A DNA stretch of 64,000 nt. Origin: a virus. The number at the start of each line of letters is the position of its first letter. Position 1 is the stretch's first letter. The DNA lies in IMG/VR virus record IMGVR_UViG_3300046096_000628, positions 1 to 64,000 of that record; one strand, given 5' to 3'. A program made the translations under genes and the position numbers. Below are positions 52,897 through 61,365 of this stretch, piece by piece. Below the pieces are notes generated by a model. The model made no database searches, was not told the DNA's origin, and was given only the letters and a program-made list of their open reading frames with translations.

Positions 52897-53613
52897 ATGA
52901 TTATTAACAACAACGCAAAACACCACGTACTGTACGTGTGTCAAGAATCTATAATCCCACCAGGAATTGACTCGCTTATGGAGCAGTTGAGTGAACAACT
53001 TGATATCCAATTTGAACGGGTATCGTCCGTTCGTGCAGTGTTGGAAGCAGCTGGGAATTTTGCGGTTAGCATCGATGCTATTGTGCTAGACATCGATTCG
53101 CTAAACGATGGTGAGGGGGCTACGATATTTGATATTGTTAATACCATCACAACGCTACTACGCTATCACAAATTGGCTTCAAATCCTCAATGCACAACCG
53201 AAAACTTACCTGCCATCGTTGTAGGAGTAAATGCTACAACAGATCCGAAGCGTATCCGCGAGTTGCTGGCGATTGCAAATATTTCTGGAGTATACCCAGG
53301 TGGATACGATTTCTCACTCAATGAAAAAATCACAGCAATGCGTGAATTCATCAACAGACGGTACCACGTCCCGAAGTCGATAAAGCAACTGCTATCTACC
53401 AAAAGCAAGGTGATAGGTCAAGAGGTTCCCAATGCGCTCACCACTAGACAATCCCAGATTTTGGATTTGGTCATTACAAGAGGAGCAAGCAACAAAGCGA
53501 TTGCAAATATCCTCCACATTACAGATAGTACAGTGAAGTTGCACATGACATCAATCCTGAAAAAGTGTGGTGTACGGTCACGGACACAACTGGTCGCATT
53601 TCACACAAAGTAG
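52897..53613 (+). CDS. LuxR/NarL-type response regulator (238 aa)
   Basis: GGGAGG before the ATG. Residues 8-150 look like a receiver-type domain (VLYVCQESII, AIVLDIDSLND, AIVVGVNATTDPKRIREL, GVYPGGYDFSLNEKI), with D97 a possible phosphate or pocket residue. Residues 175-235 are a clear HTH of the LuxR type (LTTRQSQILDLVITRGASNK.IA, STVKLHMTSILKKCGV, SRTQLVAF). It should bind DNA and switch genes of the host or the phage; its own neighbours (the surface cluster just downstream) are the first suspects. Confidence 0.9.
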   Translation: MIINNNAKHHVLYVCQESIIPPGIDSLMEQLSEQLDIQFERVSSVRAVLEAAGNFAVSIDAIVLDIDSLNDGEGATIFDIVNTITTLLRYHKLASNPQCTTENLPAIVVGVNATTDPKRIRELLAIANISGVYPGGYDFSLNEKITAMREFINRRYHVPKSIKQLLSTKSKVIGQEVPNALTTRQSQILDLVITRGASNKAIANILHITDSTVKLHMTSILKKCGVRSRTQLVAFHTK

Positions 53614-53728
53614 TACGTAGCACTTTATAGACTGGTAGCAGAAATGCTTAGATCATCCACAAAATCTGCGGTTAAATAATTATGAGAGATGACTGATTTA
53701 AGCGTCTCTATTCTTAGGAGAAATAATT

Positions 53729-54283
53729 ATGGCAGATATGACAATGGATCCATTCTACGCACTTGCACGTGAGATTGAAGCGACTAAAACTAAAGTATCG
53801 GATGGTATTTTCGAGAACTACAAACTTCAAGTTGCTCAAACAAACGACATTAACAACCGTGCGATGCAAGTTGCACTACACGACGCGACTGCACTAGCAG
53901 ATCTAAAACAGGCTGTAGCTGACGGCACACTACAGACGATGCTTGCAGCTTCTCGTACAGACGCTGCTATCGGTGCTACCAGCGCTGCTGCACAACGGTT
54001 GACAATGGAGCAAGCAGAAGCAACTCGTCGCCTAATGGTCGACTTGAACACCCAAAACTTGAATACAGCATTGATCAACACCAATACCGCGCTAAATGGA
54101 CTAAACGGACAGTATGCTGGTCTAGGTCTCGCTTACGGTGGTGCAGTTTCTGCTTACCAAAGCGCAAACCAAGCCAGTGCATTAAACGCTCTAAACAGCG
54201 CTATTGCTAGCCAAAGTTCTAACGTCATCGGCGCAGGCGCTGTTGGTGGTACTCAAACAGCAACACCAACTACAGTTGTTTAA
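53729..54283 (+). CDS. Helical protein with shared C-terminal motif (184 aa)
   Basis: AGGAG before the ATG. Residues 1-120 are helical and Ala-rich (DAAIGATSAAAQRLTMEQAEA), then Gln/Asn-rich, ending with SNVIGAGAVGGTQTATPT. The same ending recurs at 54551, which suggests both proteins carry a common address or join the same structure. Likely virion or surface assembly; not recognised otherwise. Confidence 0.72.
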   Translation: MADMTMDPFYALAREIEATKTKVSDGIFENYKLQVAQTNDINNRAMQVALHDATALADLKQAVADGTLQTMLAASRTDAAIGATSAAAQRLTMEQAEATRRLMVDLNTQNLNTALINTNTALNGLNGQYAGLGLAYGGAVSAYQSANQASALNALNSAIASQSSNVIGAGAVGGTQTATPTTVV

Positions 54284-54303
54284 TCAACTAAAGGAGGTTC
54301 ATT

Positions 54304-54489
54304 ATGTATGGGTCACGATGGGGTTGGGGTAGTTACCCTCGCGGATATCTCGGAGCTGGCATTGGTTATCCATATAGCCCTCTGATATATCCTGGGTACT
54401 ACCCTGGATATGGCTACCCTGGATATGGATACGGCGGATACGGCGGATACAGTGGATACGGTTACTCATATCCATACGGACCGTACTGA
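54304..54489 (+). CDS. Gly/Tyr/Pro-rich protein (61 aa)
   Basis: GGAGG before the ATG. Mostly Gly, Tyr and Pro repeats (YPGYYPGYGYPGYGYGGYGG). Low complexity and no charge; it may be disordered or form a sticky scaffold. Precedes a hairpin terminator. Confidence 0.68.
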   Translation: MYGSRWGWGSYPRGYLGAGIGYPYSPLIYPGYYPGYGYPGYGYGGYGGYSGYGYSYPYGPY

Positions 54490-54503
54490 AGTAGGCAGCA
54501 CAG

Positions 54504-54533
54504 TGAACCAGCTCACAAGGTTGGTTCATTTTT
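54504..54533 (+). terminator. Likely terminator hairpin
   Basis: TGAACCA and TGGTTCA around an 11-nt loop, then TTTTT. Confidence 0.6.
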
Positions 54534-54550
54534 AGTTTAAGGAGAAAGAT

Positions 54551-54766
54551 ATGTTTGGTAATTATATGTACCCAGTTTATAGAAGTCCATACTACGCACA
54601 AGCGTGGGGGTTCCCTGTGTGGAATATGGGTGGTTATTCTGGTGGTTATGGTGGATCGTATGGAACTAATATTTTTGGTAGCGCAATTGCTAACCAAAAC
54701 ATGAATGTGATTGGTGCTGGTGCGATTGGTGGATCGCAAGTAGCTACTCCAACAGCGATTTGGTAA
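54551..54766 (+). CDS. Gly/Tyr-rich protein with NVIGAGAIGG end (71 aa)
   Basis: AAGGAGAAA before the ATG. An aromatic and Gly-rich start (YMYPVYRSPYYAQAWG, GGYSGGYGGSYG), then SAIANQNMNVIGAGAIGGSQVATPTAIW. Its ending matches that of 53729, tying the two genes. Unknown function. Confidence 0.72.
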   Translation: MFGNYMYPVYRSPYYAQAWGFPVWNMGGYSGGYGGSYGTNIFGSAIANQNMNVIGAGAIGGSQVATPTAIW

Positions 54767-54775
54767 GGAGTTAAT

Positions 54776-55459
54776 ATGTACAAAAAAATCACACACAATG
54801 TAGTGGAGGAACACTTCGCTCACCCACTCGCAGCGCAATTGAAAAAGCAAATTGATAAGACGAAACCAGCCCCACCAAAAAACAAAGAAACGCTCACAGG
54901 ACCGTTGGACCTCGATGCACACAAATTGTTTAATAAACTGCACTGGGGTGTGCGGAACTACGTAGTTAGTGCGCTCGGTCCAAACGATGATAGCACGATA
55001 CTAATCAAAACGACACTACTAAAAGATGTTTTAGAATTTGCACCATTTTTTAATGCATATTATCCAACTACAATTGGATCATCGGTTGTAACCCACCTAA
55101 CTGGATTTGTCAATTCAGTTACGGACGTGGTGCAAGCAGCTCGATCCGGAAAAGATTTTACATCACCACTTACTGCTACACGAGGACATCTCGATGCACT
55201 AGCGGGAGTTATCAGTGCTGCTAATCAAACGAGCTGGCCCGCACCAACAGTTAAGGCATACCTTCATGAATATTTAATGAAGGTGGTCGATCAGATAATT
55301 GCGCGCACTAAAAAGGATTGGAAAGCTGATCTAGAAGCTGCGACACTAGCACACAATGTTTTAACTACAGGACCAATTTCCTTCGGAACACTCAAAAGCA
55401 GTCCTGATTTTGCGTGCGTAGTAGTTAACGGAATTCGTAATCAATTCCCGATAAAGTAA
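54776..55459 (+). CDS. ITHNVVEEH-type helical protein, copy 1 (227 aa)
   Basis: AAGGAG before the ATG. Starts MYKKITHNVVEEHF; the rest is helical (WGVRNYVVSAL, LLKDVLEFAPFFNAYYP, SWPAPTVKAYLHEYLMKVVDQIIA). The next gene has the same start and plan. From pattern, both resemble a helical family whose members are annotated misleadingly as acetylglutamate kinase in Bacillus and large viruses (with PYYG and FLS..NP.W blocks). True function unknown. Confidence 0.75.
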   Translation: MYKKITHNVVEEHFAHPLAAQLKKQIDKTKPAPPKNKETLTGPLDLDAHKLFNKLHWGVRNYVVSALGPNDDSTILIKTTLLKDVLEFAPFFNAYYPTTIGSSVVTHLTGFVNSVTDVVQAARSGKDFTSPLTATRGHLDALAGVISAANQTSWPAPTVKAYLHEYLMKVVDQIIARTKKDWKADLEAATLAHNVLTTGPISFGTLKSSPDFACVVVNGIRNQFPIK

Positions 55460-55468
55460 GGAACCAAT

Positions 55469-56167
55469 ATGTACAAAACCATCACACACAACATCGTTGA
55501 AGAGCATTACGGTCAAGATCAAGGAGAACGGCTGAAATATGTCAATCCTCAAACGGGATTAACAGACTATCTCCCTCAATTTGTAATGAACGAAAACACA
55601 ATGACTTTTAGAATGGACTCGAGGTCAATTTGGGCCAAATATGCTTGGGGATTGTTAAATTACGGCATCAGTATGAATGCTGGCCTACCAGTGATGGAGC
55701 AAGTAGAGGCAAGGGTGTTTAAAAATGCACGCGCTTTAGGAGATTTCATTACTCCATACTACGGTATTACTGCTGGATTGCGATTTGGTGATTTGCTGTC
55801 TAGTATTGGCCAAGTAGGCATTGATGTAGTCAAAGCTACAAAAGAAAAAGAGTCGCTCGACAAGTATAAAGTAATGTGGGCTGACCACATTGCAACACTT
55901 GCCGAATTTCTAAACGAGCTCAACCCCAACAATTGGCCTGAAGTTACTACAACTGAGTATCTTACAAATATGGTAAGTTTTTGGGTCGATGAGATTCAAG
56001 CGCGGGCGGCAAACAATCAGAGTGCAGATGAAGCAGCAATCGAAAGCTTAAACAAGTTGATAGTGATGGGTATACCAAATAGTGTGCCGAGTCACAAAGC
56101 CTCGAGTTTGAGTGATTTGTTCAGTCGCGGAATAATTGCACAGTACCCAGCGCTGTTTGCTGCATAA
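55469..56167 (+). CDS. ITHNIVEEH-type helical protein, copy 2 (232 aa)
   Basis: AAGGA before the ATG. MYKTITHNIVEEHYGQ start, then IWAKYAWGLLNYGISM, LGDFITPYYGITAGLRFGDLLSS, LNELNPNNWPEV and LFSRGIIAQYPALF. The helical plan and blocks (ITPYYG..., NPNNWPE) match the family named above more clearly than copy 1 does. Same operon as copy 1. Confidence 0.8.
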   Translation: MYKTITHNIVEEHYGQDQGERLKYVNPQTGLTDYLPQFVMNENTMTFRMDSRSIWAKYAWGLLNYGISMNAGLPVMEQVEARVFKNARALGDFITPYYGITAGLRFGDLLSSIGQVGIDVVKATKEKESLDKYKVMWADHIATLAEFLNELNPNNWPEVTTTEYLTNMVSFWVDEIQARAANNQSADEAAIESLNKLIVMGIPNSVPSHKASSLSDLFSRGIIAQYPALFAA

Positions 56168-56187
56168 TCATAGTTAAGGGGGTAATT

Positions 56188-56769
56188 GTGAACGATACAG
56201 AACACAAAAAACGGATGCAAGTGCTTCGAATGGCTGAAATTATTCTGAAGGAAGAAAATACCAAGCAATTCAACGCAGAGTACAGAGGTTGGATTGCATC
56301 CAACGATGTATCATGGCGGACGCGGGGAATCAAATTAGCAGTTCCAGTTGCACCTTCTCCTCCAACGGAGGAGGCGATTGTAGCAAGAGCACTTGAGTTC
56401 TACAAAGCTGCTGTAGTTGATACAGCATCTCCATTAGCAACTGCGGCGCCTGCAGCAATCATATCTAGCGATAATGAGGGAAGTACTGATACTGTACCAA
56501 CAATTACTGAGCAGCACTCAGTAACTACTGAATCGACCGAGGTCGGTGACGAGGCACCTCTTCCCGTTGTAGACTTGGTATTGGACCCAGTGCGAAAAAT
56601 ATTCGAAGCGCCTGCTTCTGTTGATATCGAACTTAATAGTCCTACTGAACAAGCGTCTGTTACTGATGTGCCTACTCTCACTGTACCCACATCTGGGGTG
56701 CGAGATATGTTAGCAAGTTTGTTTCAGCAAAAAAGCCAATCCAATAAGACGAGGTCACTAAATGTTTAA
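56188..56769 (+). CDS. Hypothetical protein with Thr/Val-rich linker (193 aa)
   Basis: GTG start with GGGGG upstream. A helical N-terminal 50 residues, a Pro/Thr/Val-rich middle (VAPSPPTEEAIVARALEF, TVPTITEQHSVTTES) and a short helical end. Looks like a linker or anchored adaptor of the surface cluster. Overlaps the next gene by 8 nt. Confidence 0.7.
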   Translation: MNDTEHKKRMQVLRMAEIILKEENTKQFNAEYRGWIASNDVSWRTRGIKLAVPVAPSPPTEEAIVARALEFYKAAVVDTASPLATAAPAAIISSDNEGSTDTVPTITEQHSVTTESTEVGDEAPLPVVDLVLDPVRKIFEAPASVDIELNSPTEQASVTDVPTLTVPTSGVRDMLASLFQQKSQSNKTRSLNV

Positions 56770-57256
56770 TGCACTGGGGATATATTCGAGTCACAGCACT
56801 CTGTTGCCAATCATGGGGCGGCGAGTGACATACACCCAGTTGCGTTCACCAAATCGACTACTAGCAACACCTGGAATACAACTAGGTGGTAATGGAAACG
56901 ATGTTATCAACATTGGTGGAGGAGAGGTTGGTCCACCAGGACCTCTTGGTCCACCAGGACCTCCCGGTACTCCCAGTTTGGTGCCTGTAACTATAGTTAC
57001 TGATACACCTTTCACTGTGACATTGACTGATTATCTACTGGATATTAATGTAGCAGCACCAAGCTCTGTTATATTACCAATCAGTCCAACAGGAACAGTA
57101 TTTGTCGTTAAAGATATATCAGGTAGCGCATCGACTAATGTAATTATTGTTACGGGATTGGGCGCAGCAGTTGACGGTAACGCAACTGCTACTATCAACA
57201 CAGATTACGGCAGCATAACGCTGATATTTAACGGCACTGAATGGAACATCATATAA
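56762..57256 (+). CDS. Collagen-like protein with beta end domain (164 aa)
   Basis: Residues 54-70 are a Gly-X-Y run (GPPGPLGPPGPPGTP). Residues 75-164 form a beta domain (VTLTDYLLDINVAAPSSVILP, FVVKDISGSASTNVIIVTG, DGNATATINTDYGSITLIFNGTEW). The same end domain occurs in 57807, 58140 and, more distantly, 59296. Phage collagen-like chains usually trimerise into fibres. Confidence 0.82.
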   Translation: MFNALGIYSSHSTLLPIMGRRVTYTQLRSPNRLLATPGIQLGGNGNDVINIGGGEVGPPGPLGPPGPPGTPSLVPVTIVTDTPFTVTLTDYLLDINVAAPSSVILPISPTGTVFVVKDISGSASTNVIIVTGLGAAVDGNATATINTDYGSITLIFNGTEWNII

Positions 57257-57807
57257 TGTCACACAACACACCACTAGCATCTACAACCAATTTTGGTCTT
57301 ATAAAGGTAGGTACCGGCTTGAGCGTTACTGATGGTTTAGTAACAGCCACACCAGGGTTACTAAATTACGGGTTCTTTACAGACGGTACGCAAACTAACC
57401 CAGTGGCTAGCGCCGTAAACATCACAAGTTTTACCAACTCGGGGCCTGCAAACGGAATTAGCGTTGTAGGAGGAACTAACATTACCGTGGTAAATGCGGG
57501 TGTTTACACTAAAATGTTTACAGTGATGGTATCAAAAACATCAGGTGGCACAAGCTCTGTAAGTTTTTGGTTGAGATATAACGGCATAGACGTAGCTGGC
57601 TCTAGACAGGATTTGGAGTTGATTAACACACTAGTGCTCGTTTTCGCGTCAGGTAATTACACTATTGCAATGACTGCTGGAAGCTACATTCAATTATGTT
57701 GGAGCAGCGCAGATACAACTGTAGCATTAACTGCTTTGCCAACGGCAATAGCACCAACTAGACCAGCTGGCGACAGTGTTAAAGTCACACTTACGAGGAT
57801 TTCATAA
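57256..57807 (+). CDS. Fibre-type protein with jelly-roll-like end (183 aa)
   Basis: ATG 57256 overlaps the previous stop (TAATG). N-terminal LASTTNFGLIKVGTGLSVTDG is a phage-fibre repeat. The remainder (GVYTKMFTVMVSK, SSVSFWLRYNGIDVAGSRQDLEL, NYTIAMTAGSYIQLCWSSADTTVAL) resembles a C1q/TNF-like jelly roll. Likely part of a trimeric fibre or tip. Confidence 0.8.
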   Translation: MSHNTPLASTTNFGLIKVGTGLSVTDGLVTATPGLLNYGFFTDGTQTNPVASAVNITSFTNSGPANGISVVGGTNITVVNAGVYTKMFTVMVSKTSGGTSSVSFWLRYNGIDVAGSRQDLELINTLVLVFASGNYTIAMTAGSYIQLCWSSADTTVALTALPTAIAPTRPAGDSVKVTLTRIS

Positions 57808-58106
57808 TGGCTATCAACCTAGACATAACTGTAGTAACAACTACTCCGTACACAATATCTGTTGATGATTCTGTATTGCTAGTAAACGTCCCCGGCCCTG
57901 CGATTGTCAAATTACCTAGCGGCAGCGGCGGCAATGAAAAGCGTTCGTATATTATCAAAGATACGTCTGGAAACTCAACTACAAATCCTATCACCATTAC
58001 AGCCAACGGCGGGAGACTAATTGACGGAGTCGCATTTGCCATGCTTAATGGTGGATACAGCCACATACAAGTCGTATCCAATGGTTCAACCTGGTTTACT
58101 ATTTAA
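57807..58106 (+). CDS. Beta-domain structural protein (99 aa)
   Basis: ATG overlaps the previous stop. YTISVDDSVLLVNVPGPAIVKLP, SYIIKDTSGNSTTNPITIT and LIDGVAFAMLNGGYSHIQVV match the end domain of the collagen-like protein. A stand-alone copy of that module. GAGGATTTCATA precedes. Confidence 0.8.
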   Translation: MAINLDITVVTTTPYTISVDDSVLLVNVPGPAIVKLPSGSGGNEKRSYIIKDTSGNSTTNPITITANGGRLIDGVAFAMLNGGYSHIQVVSNGSTWFTI

Positions 58107-58139
58107 GTAACCAACTCTTTTTAAATAAGGAAAATAAAA

Positions 58140-58541
58140 ATGTCATATACAAACAACTCGCTGTCAATAGTTGGTGGCGCTGGTATCACAGTAACACCAA
58201 CAACCAACACTGGTGCTACAACAATCACACTAGATGCGATAGCGGGTCCAGATATTCTAACAGTGCGAATTGCGACCACCACACCAGACGCCGTGTTAAT
58301 AACGGACGAGATGGTAAGTTATGAAGTATCTGGCCCAGTTGCCGTAGCAGTAACACTACCTACTGGCGTAACAGGTCAGGTATTCTATCTCAAAGATGGT
58401 CTAGGTCTCGCAACGACTGCTAATCCCATCACGATCACACCAACAGCCAGTACAATTGATGGTGCAGCAACTGCTACTATCAATGTTCCGTATGGTGCAC
58501 TGACGTTAGTGTACAGCGGCACGGAGTGGAAAATTCTATAA
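58140..58541 (+). CDS. Beta-domain structural protein (133 aa)
   Basis: AAGGAAAAT before the ATG. A short fibre-type N-terminus (LSIVGGAGITVTPTTNTGATTI), then the same end domain (YEVSGPVAVAVTLP, FYLKDGLGLATTANPITITPT, IDGAATATINVPYGALTLVYSGTEW). Third copy of the module. Confidence 0.8.
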   Translation: MSYTNNSLSIVGGAGITVTPTTNTGATTITLDAIAGPDILTVRIATTTPDAVLITDEMVSYEVSGPVAVAVTLPTGVTGQVFYLKDGLGLATTANPITITPTASTIDGAATATINVPYGALTLVYSGTEWKIL

Positions 58542-58550
58542 CATTGTAAC

Positions 58551-59285
58551 ATGCACGAACTCAGAGCAGACCCCGTTGATTTCAGAGACTTTGCGTATCA
58601 AGTAATTGGCACTCCACTCAAACGTGTCATAGATTTGCGTCCGTGGGCAAGTCGAGTTGAGAATCAAGCAGATCTAGGTAGTTGTACTAGTGCCGCTGTA
58701 ATTGGTGCGTATGAATTGTTACTAAAAAAGACAACTCCCGGTAAATTCGACGAACTTAGTAGCCTATTTGTGTACTACAACGCTCGTGTTTTAGAGGGGT
58801 TTCCGAACGATGATGTTGGTGCATATCTCCGAACAGCAATAAAAGCGGTTCACAAATATGGGGTATGTATGGAAGAATTGTGGCCATATCACATACAAAC
58901 TTTTACACTACTTCCACCAGTAGAATGCTACGAAGATGGCAGCAAGCGAAAGATTAAAAACTACAATCGACTATCAGGCATTGTAGATATTCTGGATGCT
59001 ATTAACCAAGAGCGGCCAGTGGTAATTGGAGTGGATCTATATGATGAGTTCGAACAACTGGATGCGTGCAATGCTACACTACAAAGTCCAGCGAAAGATC
59101 AATCGCCAAGTGGTGCCCATGCGCTTTGTTTAATTGGGTACGATTTGGATCGTCGGGTATTGTTGTGTAGAAATAGCTTTGGAGAGGAGTGGGGTCTAGG
59201 TGGATATTTCTGGATGACGTTCGAATATGCCGAGCGAGAAATGATTGACGCTTGGGTATTTGACATTGATTTATTTGAGCACTAA
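58551..59285 (+). CDS. Papain-like cysteine protease (C1 family, 244 aa)
   Basis: Begins MHELRADPVDFRDFAY. Q39 and C45 (NQADLGSCTSAA), H190 (SGAHALCLIGYD) and N208 (LCRNSFGEEWGLGGYFW) form the full catalytic set in C1 order. It should cut peptides; it lacks a visible inhibitory prodomain. In this cluster it may mature a surface or virion protein, or act on the host surface. The following gene starts 11 nt after its stop. Confidence 0.9.
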   Translation: MHELRADPVDFRDFAYQVIGTPLKRVIDLRPWASRVENQADLGSCTSAAVIGAYELLLKKTTPGKFDELSSLFVYYNARVLEGFPNDDVGAYLRTAIKAVHKYGVCMEELWPYHIQTFTLLPPVECYEDGSKRKIKNYNRLSGIVDILDAINQERPVVIGVDLYDEFEQLDACNATLQSPAKDQSPSGAHALCLIGYDLDRRVLLCRNSFGEEWGLGGYFWMTFEYAEREMIDAWVFDIDLFEH

Positions 59286-59295
59286 GGAGAATCCT

Positions 59296-59811
59296 GTGGC
59301 ATATTCAGGGCAATCATCTATCAATTTAGGAAAACAACATGACACAAATCGACAAAATACAAATTCGGACGTGCTCTACTTACCGAGAGATTGCATCGAG
59401 CGAGATGTACAAGACGCACTTAGAATTGGTAATACTGAGGGCGCAAGTGGAGTGTCTATCATCACGGGTCCGCCGGGGCCAAAAGGAGATCGAGGGCCTC
59501 CAGGATTGCCAGGCTTTCACAGCTGTGAGTGTAAAACAACAACGATTGATAGTGATTACGTCACTTCTATTGACGATTATTACATTGGGTGTATCAATAA
59601 TACCCCGATTACTGTAATTCTCCCGATGCAACCAGATAGAGCTGTTGAGTTGGTGATTAAACGGCAGACTGGAGTAGCTACTGCAGATGGAACAGTCTCG
59701 GTCAAGACTGCAGATGGTGCATTAATCGATGGGCAACAAAGCCACACGATTCGTAACCCGTTTGGTGTTTTACGAATCGTGTGGAACTCAAATAACTGGT
59801 TTAAAACTTGA
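59296..59811 (+). CDS. Collagen-like protein, second copy (171 aa)
   Basis: AAGGAGA 7 nt before GTG 59296. Residues 59-74 are Gly-X-Y (GPPGPKGDRGPPGLPG). A Cys pair (SCEC) follows, then a beta end domain related to those above (YYIGCINNTPITVILP, LIDGQQSHTIRNPFGVLRIVWN). Overlaps the 3' end of the minus-strand kinase gene. Confidence 0.8.
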   Translation: MAYSGQSSINLGKQHDTNRQNTNSDVLYLPRDCIERDVQDALRIGNTEGASGVSIITGPPGPKGDRGPPGLPGFHSCECKTTTIDSDYVTSIDDYYIGCINNTPITVILPMQPDRAVELVIKRQTGVATADGTVSVKTADGALIDGQQSHTIRNPFGVLRIVWNSNNWFKT

Positions 59812-60244
59812 TAAACATATCATCAATATTGAACAGAAAGCGGCGGCGCATGTTTTCCAACACACTATCAGGCACCCCGTGAATTGAACCGAAGTTAGAC
59901 TGAGCCAAGTAGACAGTAGGGTTTTGTCCATACTGCTGGATCATATCGAAATAGACTTGCAGTTCTTTCTTCGTCGTGAAAGTGTTGGACACAATTACAG
60001 TTGCGCCTTGTGCAAGACCATTAGCGCACTGCTCTTGGCACCAAGCATGAGCTTCGCCGATTCGCATTCCATCCCAGTTGTAGTTCCCATCAGCATCAGT
60101 AAAGAACTGGTCTGCTTCGTAGTGGTACGCAGGCACATCATTCAACACGTATGAATGTAACAATCGACGTGCAAGGGTACTTTTACCACTCCCAGGCAGG
60201 CCGCGAATCAGTGCAAGAGTTGGAGTTGAGTGTTTAGCTTGCAT
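59801..60244 (-). CDS. P-loop kinase, PNK/N4BP2-like (147 aa)
   Basis: GLPGSGKST (15-23) is the Walker A loop. YEADQFFTDADGNYNWDG and VIVSNTFTTKKELQVYF are typical of the AAA_33 (zeta-toxin-like/polynucleotide kinase) proteins that phosphorylate small molecules or RNA ends. The substrate is open; next to tRNA genes and a nucleotidyltransferase an RNA-repair role is plausible. Confidence 0.82.
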   Translation of the reverse strand: MQAKHSTPTLALIRGLPGSGKSTLARRLLHSYVLNDVPAYHYEADQFFTDADGNYNWDGMRIGEAHAWCQEQCANGLAQGATVIVSNTFTTKKELQVYFDMIQQYGQNPTVYLAQSNFGSIHGVPDSVLENMRRRFLFNIDDMFIKF

Positions 60245-61208
60245 TTTGTGTCTCCAATCGATTGTGGTGCTCTAAGATAACTTTACTGATGTCAGCATCT
60301 GTCATTGCATTGACGACAGCTGGAGTCAAAACAACTTTCAATACTTTCATCAGCTCCCCAAGGCGAGCGTTCTCGCGGCTAGTGAGTTCTTTAACAATAT
60401 CTCCATTGAATTTTAATGCTGCAGCTTCAATTTCAAACTTGCGTCTCCACAATTCGTCAAATTCTGCTTTTGCATGAGGAAATGCTTTGAAGATTTTGTG
60501 GTGGTACACAGTCTTGTCAGCATCAAACTGATAGAACTCTGTCTTCACAGTCTGTGTCTTGCACCATTCTAGGAATGCGGTGTAAGTAGCGCGCTTGCGA
60601 TCGCGAACACGTGCTGTATGGTTACGGTTCTCCAACAAGAAGATATCAGGATTGAAGTATTTGCTTGCTGCTACAGCTTCGAAGATTTCCTCGAGAGTAT
60701 CCAGTTCACCGTATGTAAAGTCTCCAAATTTATCAATCTCTGCTGGGTCAGTGGATAACAAGATTTCACCAAGCGTATGATCCTTGCTACGAACAGGAAA
60801 CCACAAACCGTCGTGACCAAATTTTAATCCCAACTTATGGTGAATTCTCCCTCTCAAATTACCGAAATCATTCGACCCAAAATAATTAGATGCTACTGCA
60901 AATTCAGTGATTGTTGTAGTAATCAAATCAATCTGTAATTCACGAAATACCAATGACCACACCCCACCATTGTGACTAACTTCATCGCTTGTGCACCCGA
61001 AAGCGTTTTGTAGCAACTTTGTGGACAGTTCTCGAGCTGGGATGAACAGTACATCCATATCACCAAAAGAAGGTTTGGTGCTAAAGGCTTTGATGGCTTC
61101 AGCTTTGGCAGCGAATGTATTGACAATATTCAATACAGTTGGCACCAACGTATGGTACTCGTCAGCATTGTATCGTCGAGTTTTACCTGGAAACACATTA
61201 CCACCCAT
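60234..61208 (-). CDS. Nucleotidyltransferase-like phage protein (324 aa)
   Basis: GGNVFPGKTRRYNADEY start, then KPSFGDMDVLF (D-x-D with an acidic third residue downstream) and LITTTITEFAVASNYFGSNDFGNLRGRI. The G-S/F-G-D-M-D pattern matches the nucleotidyltransferase superfamily in large phages; the rest is helical. Target (tRNA, RNA or protein) unknown. Overlaps the kinase start by 11 nt. Perfect promoter upstream at 61241. Confidence 0.75.
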   Translation of the reverse strand: MGGNVFPGKTRRYNADEYHTLVPTVLNIVNTFAAKAEAIKAFSTKPSFGDMDVLFIPARELSTKLLQNAFGCTSDEVSHNGGVWSLVFRELQIDLITTTITEFAVASNYFGSNDFGNLRGRIHHKLGLKFGHDGLWFPVRSKDHTLGEILLSTDPAEIDKFGDFTYGELDTLEEIFEAVAASKYFNPDIFLLENRNHTARVRDRKRATYTAFLEWCKTQTVKTEFYQFDADKTVYHHKIFKAFPHAKAEFDELWRRKFEIEAAALKFNGDIVKELTSRENARLGELMKVLKVVLTPAVVNAMTDADISKVILEHHNRLETQNAS

Positions 61209-61240
61209 TGAGAACCTCAGCTTTCTGTTGCATTAAGTGT

Positions 61241-61269
61241 ATTATACATTATACGGACGCGTATGTCAA
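61241..61269 (-). promoter_or_regulatory. Perfect sigma70 promoter (minus strand)
   Basis: TTGACA (61269-61264), 17 bp, TATAAT (61246-61241). Drives the nucleotidyltransferase and kinase. Confidence 0.9.
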
Positions 61270-61365
61270 CTGATAATCAAGGGAGCTACTAACGAGCCAT
61301 ACAACTATCACGCGACAAGCGGAGGGCGTACATCCTCGCCGAAGTCGTCAACAAACTAATTATTG

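Noticed and set aside
53614-53728. T4-late-like promoter before 53729
   Set aside because: The sequence GTTAAATAAT differs too much from the ATAAATACT pair and has no partner element.
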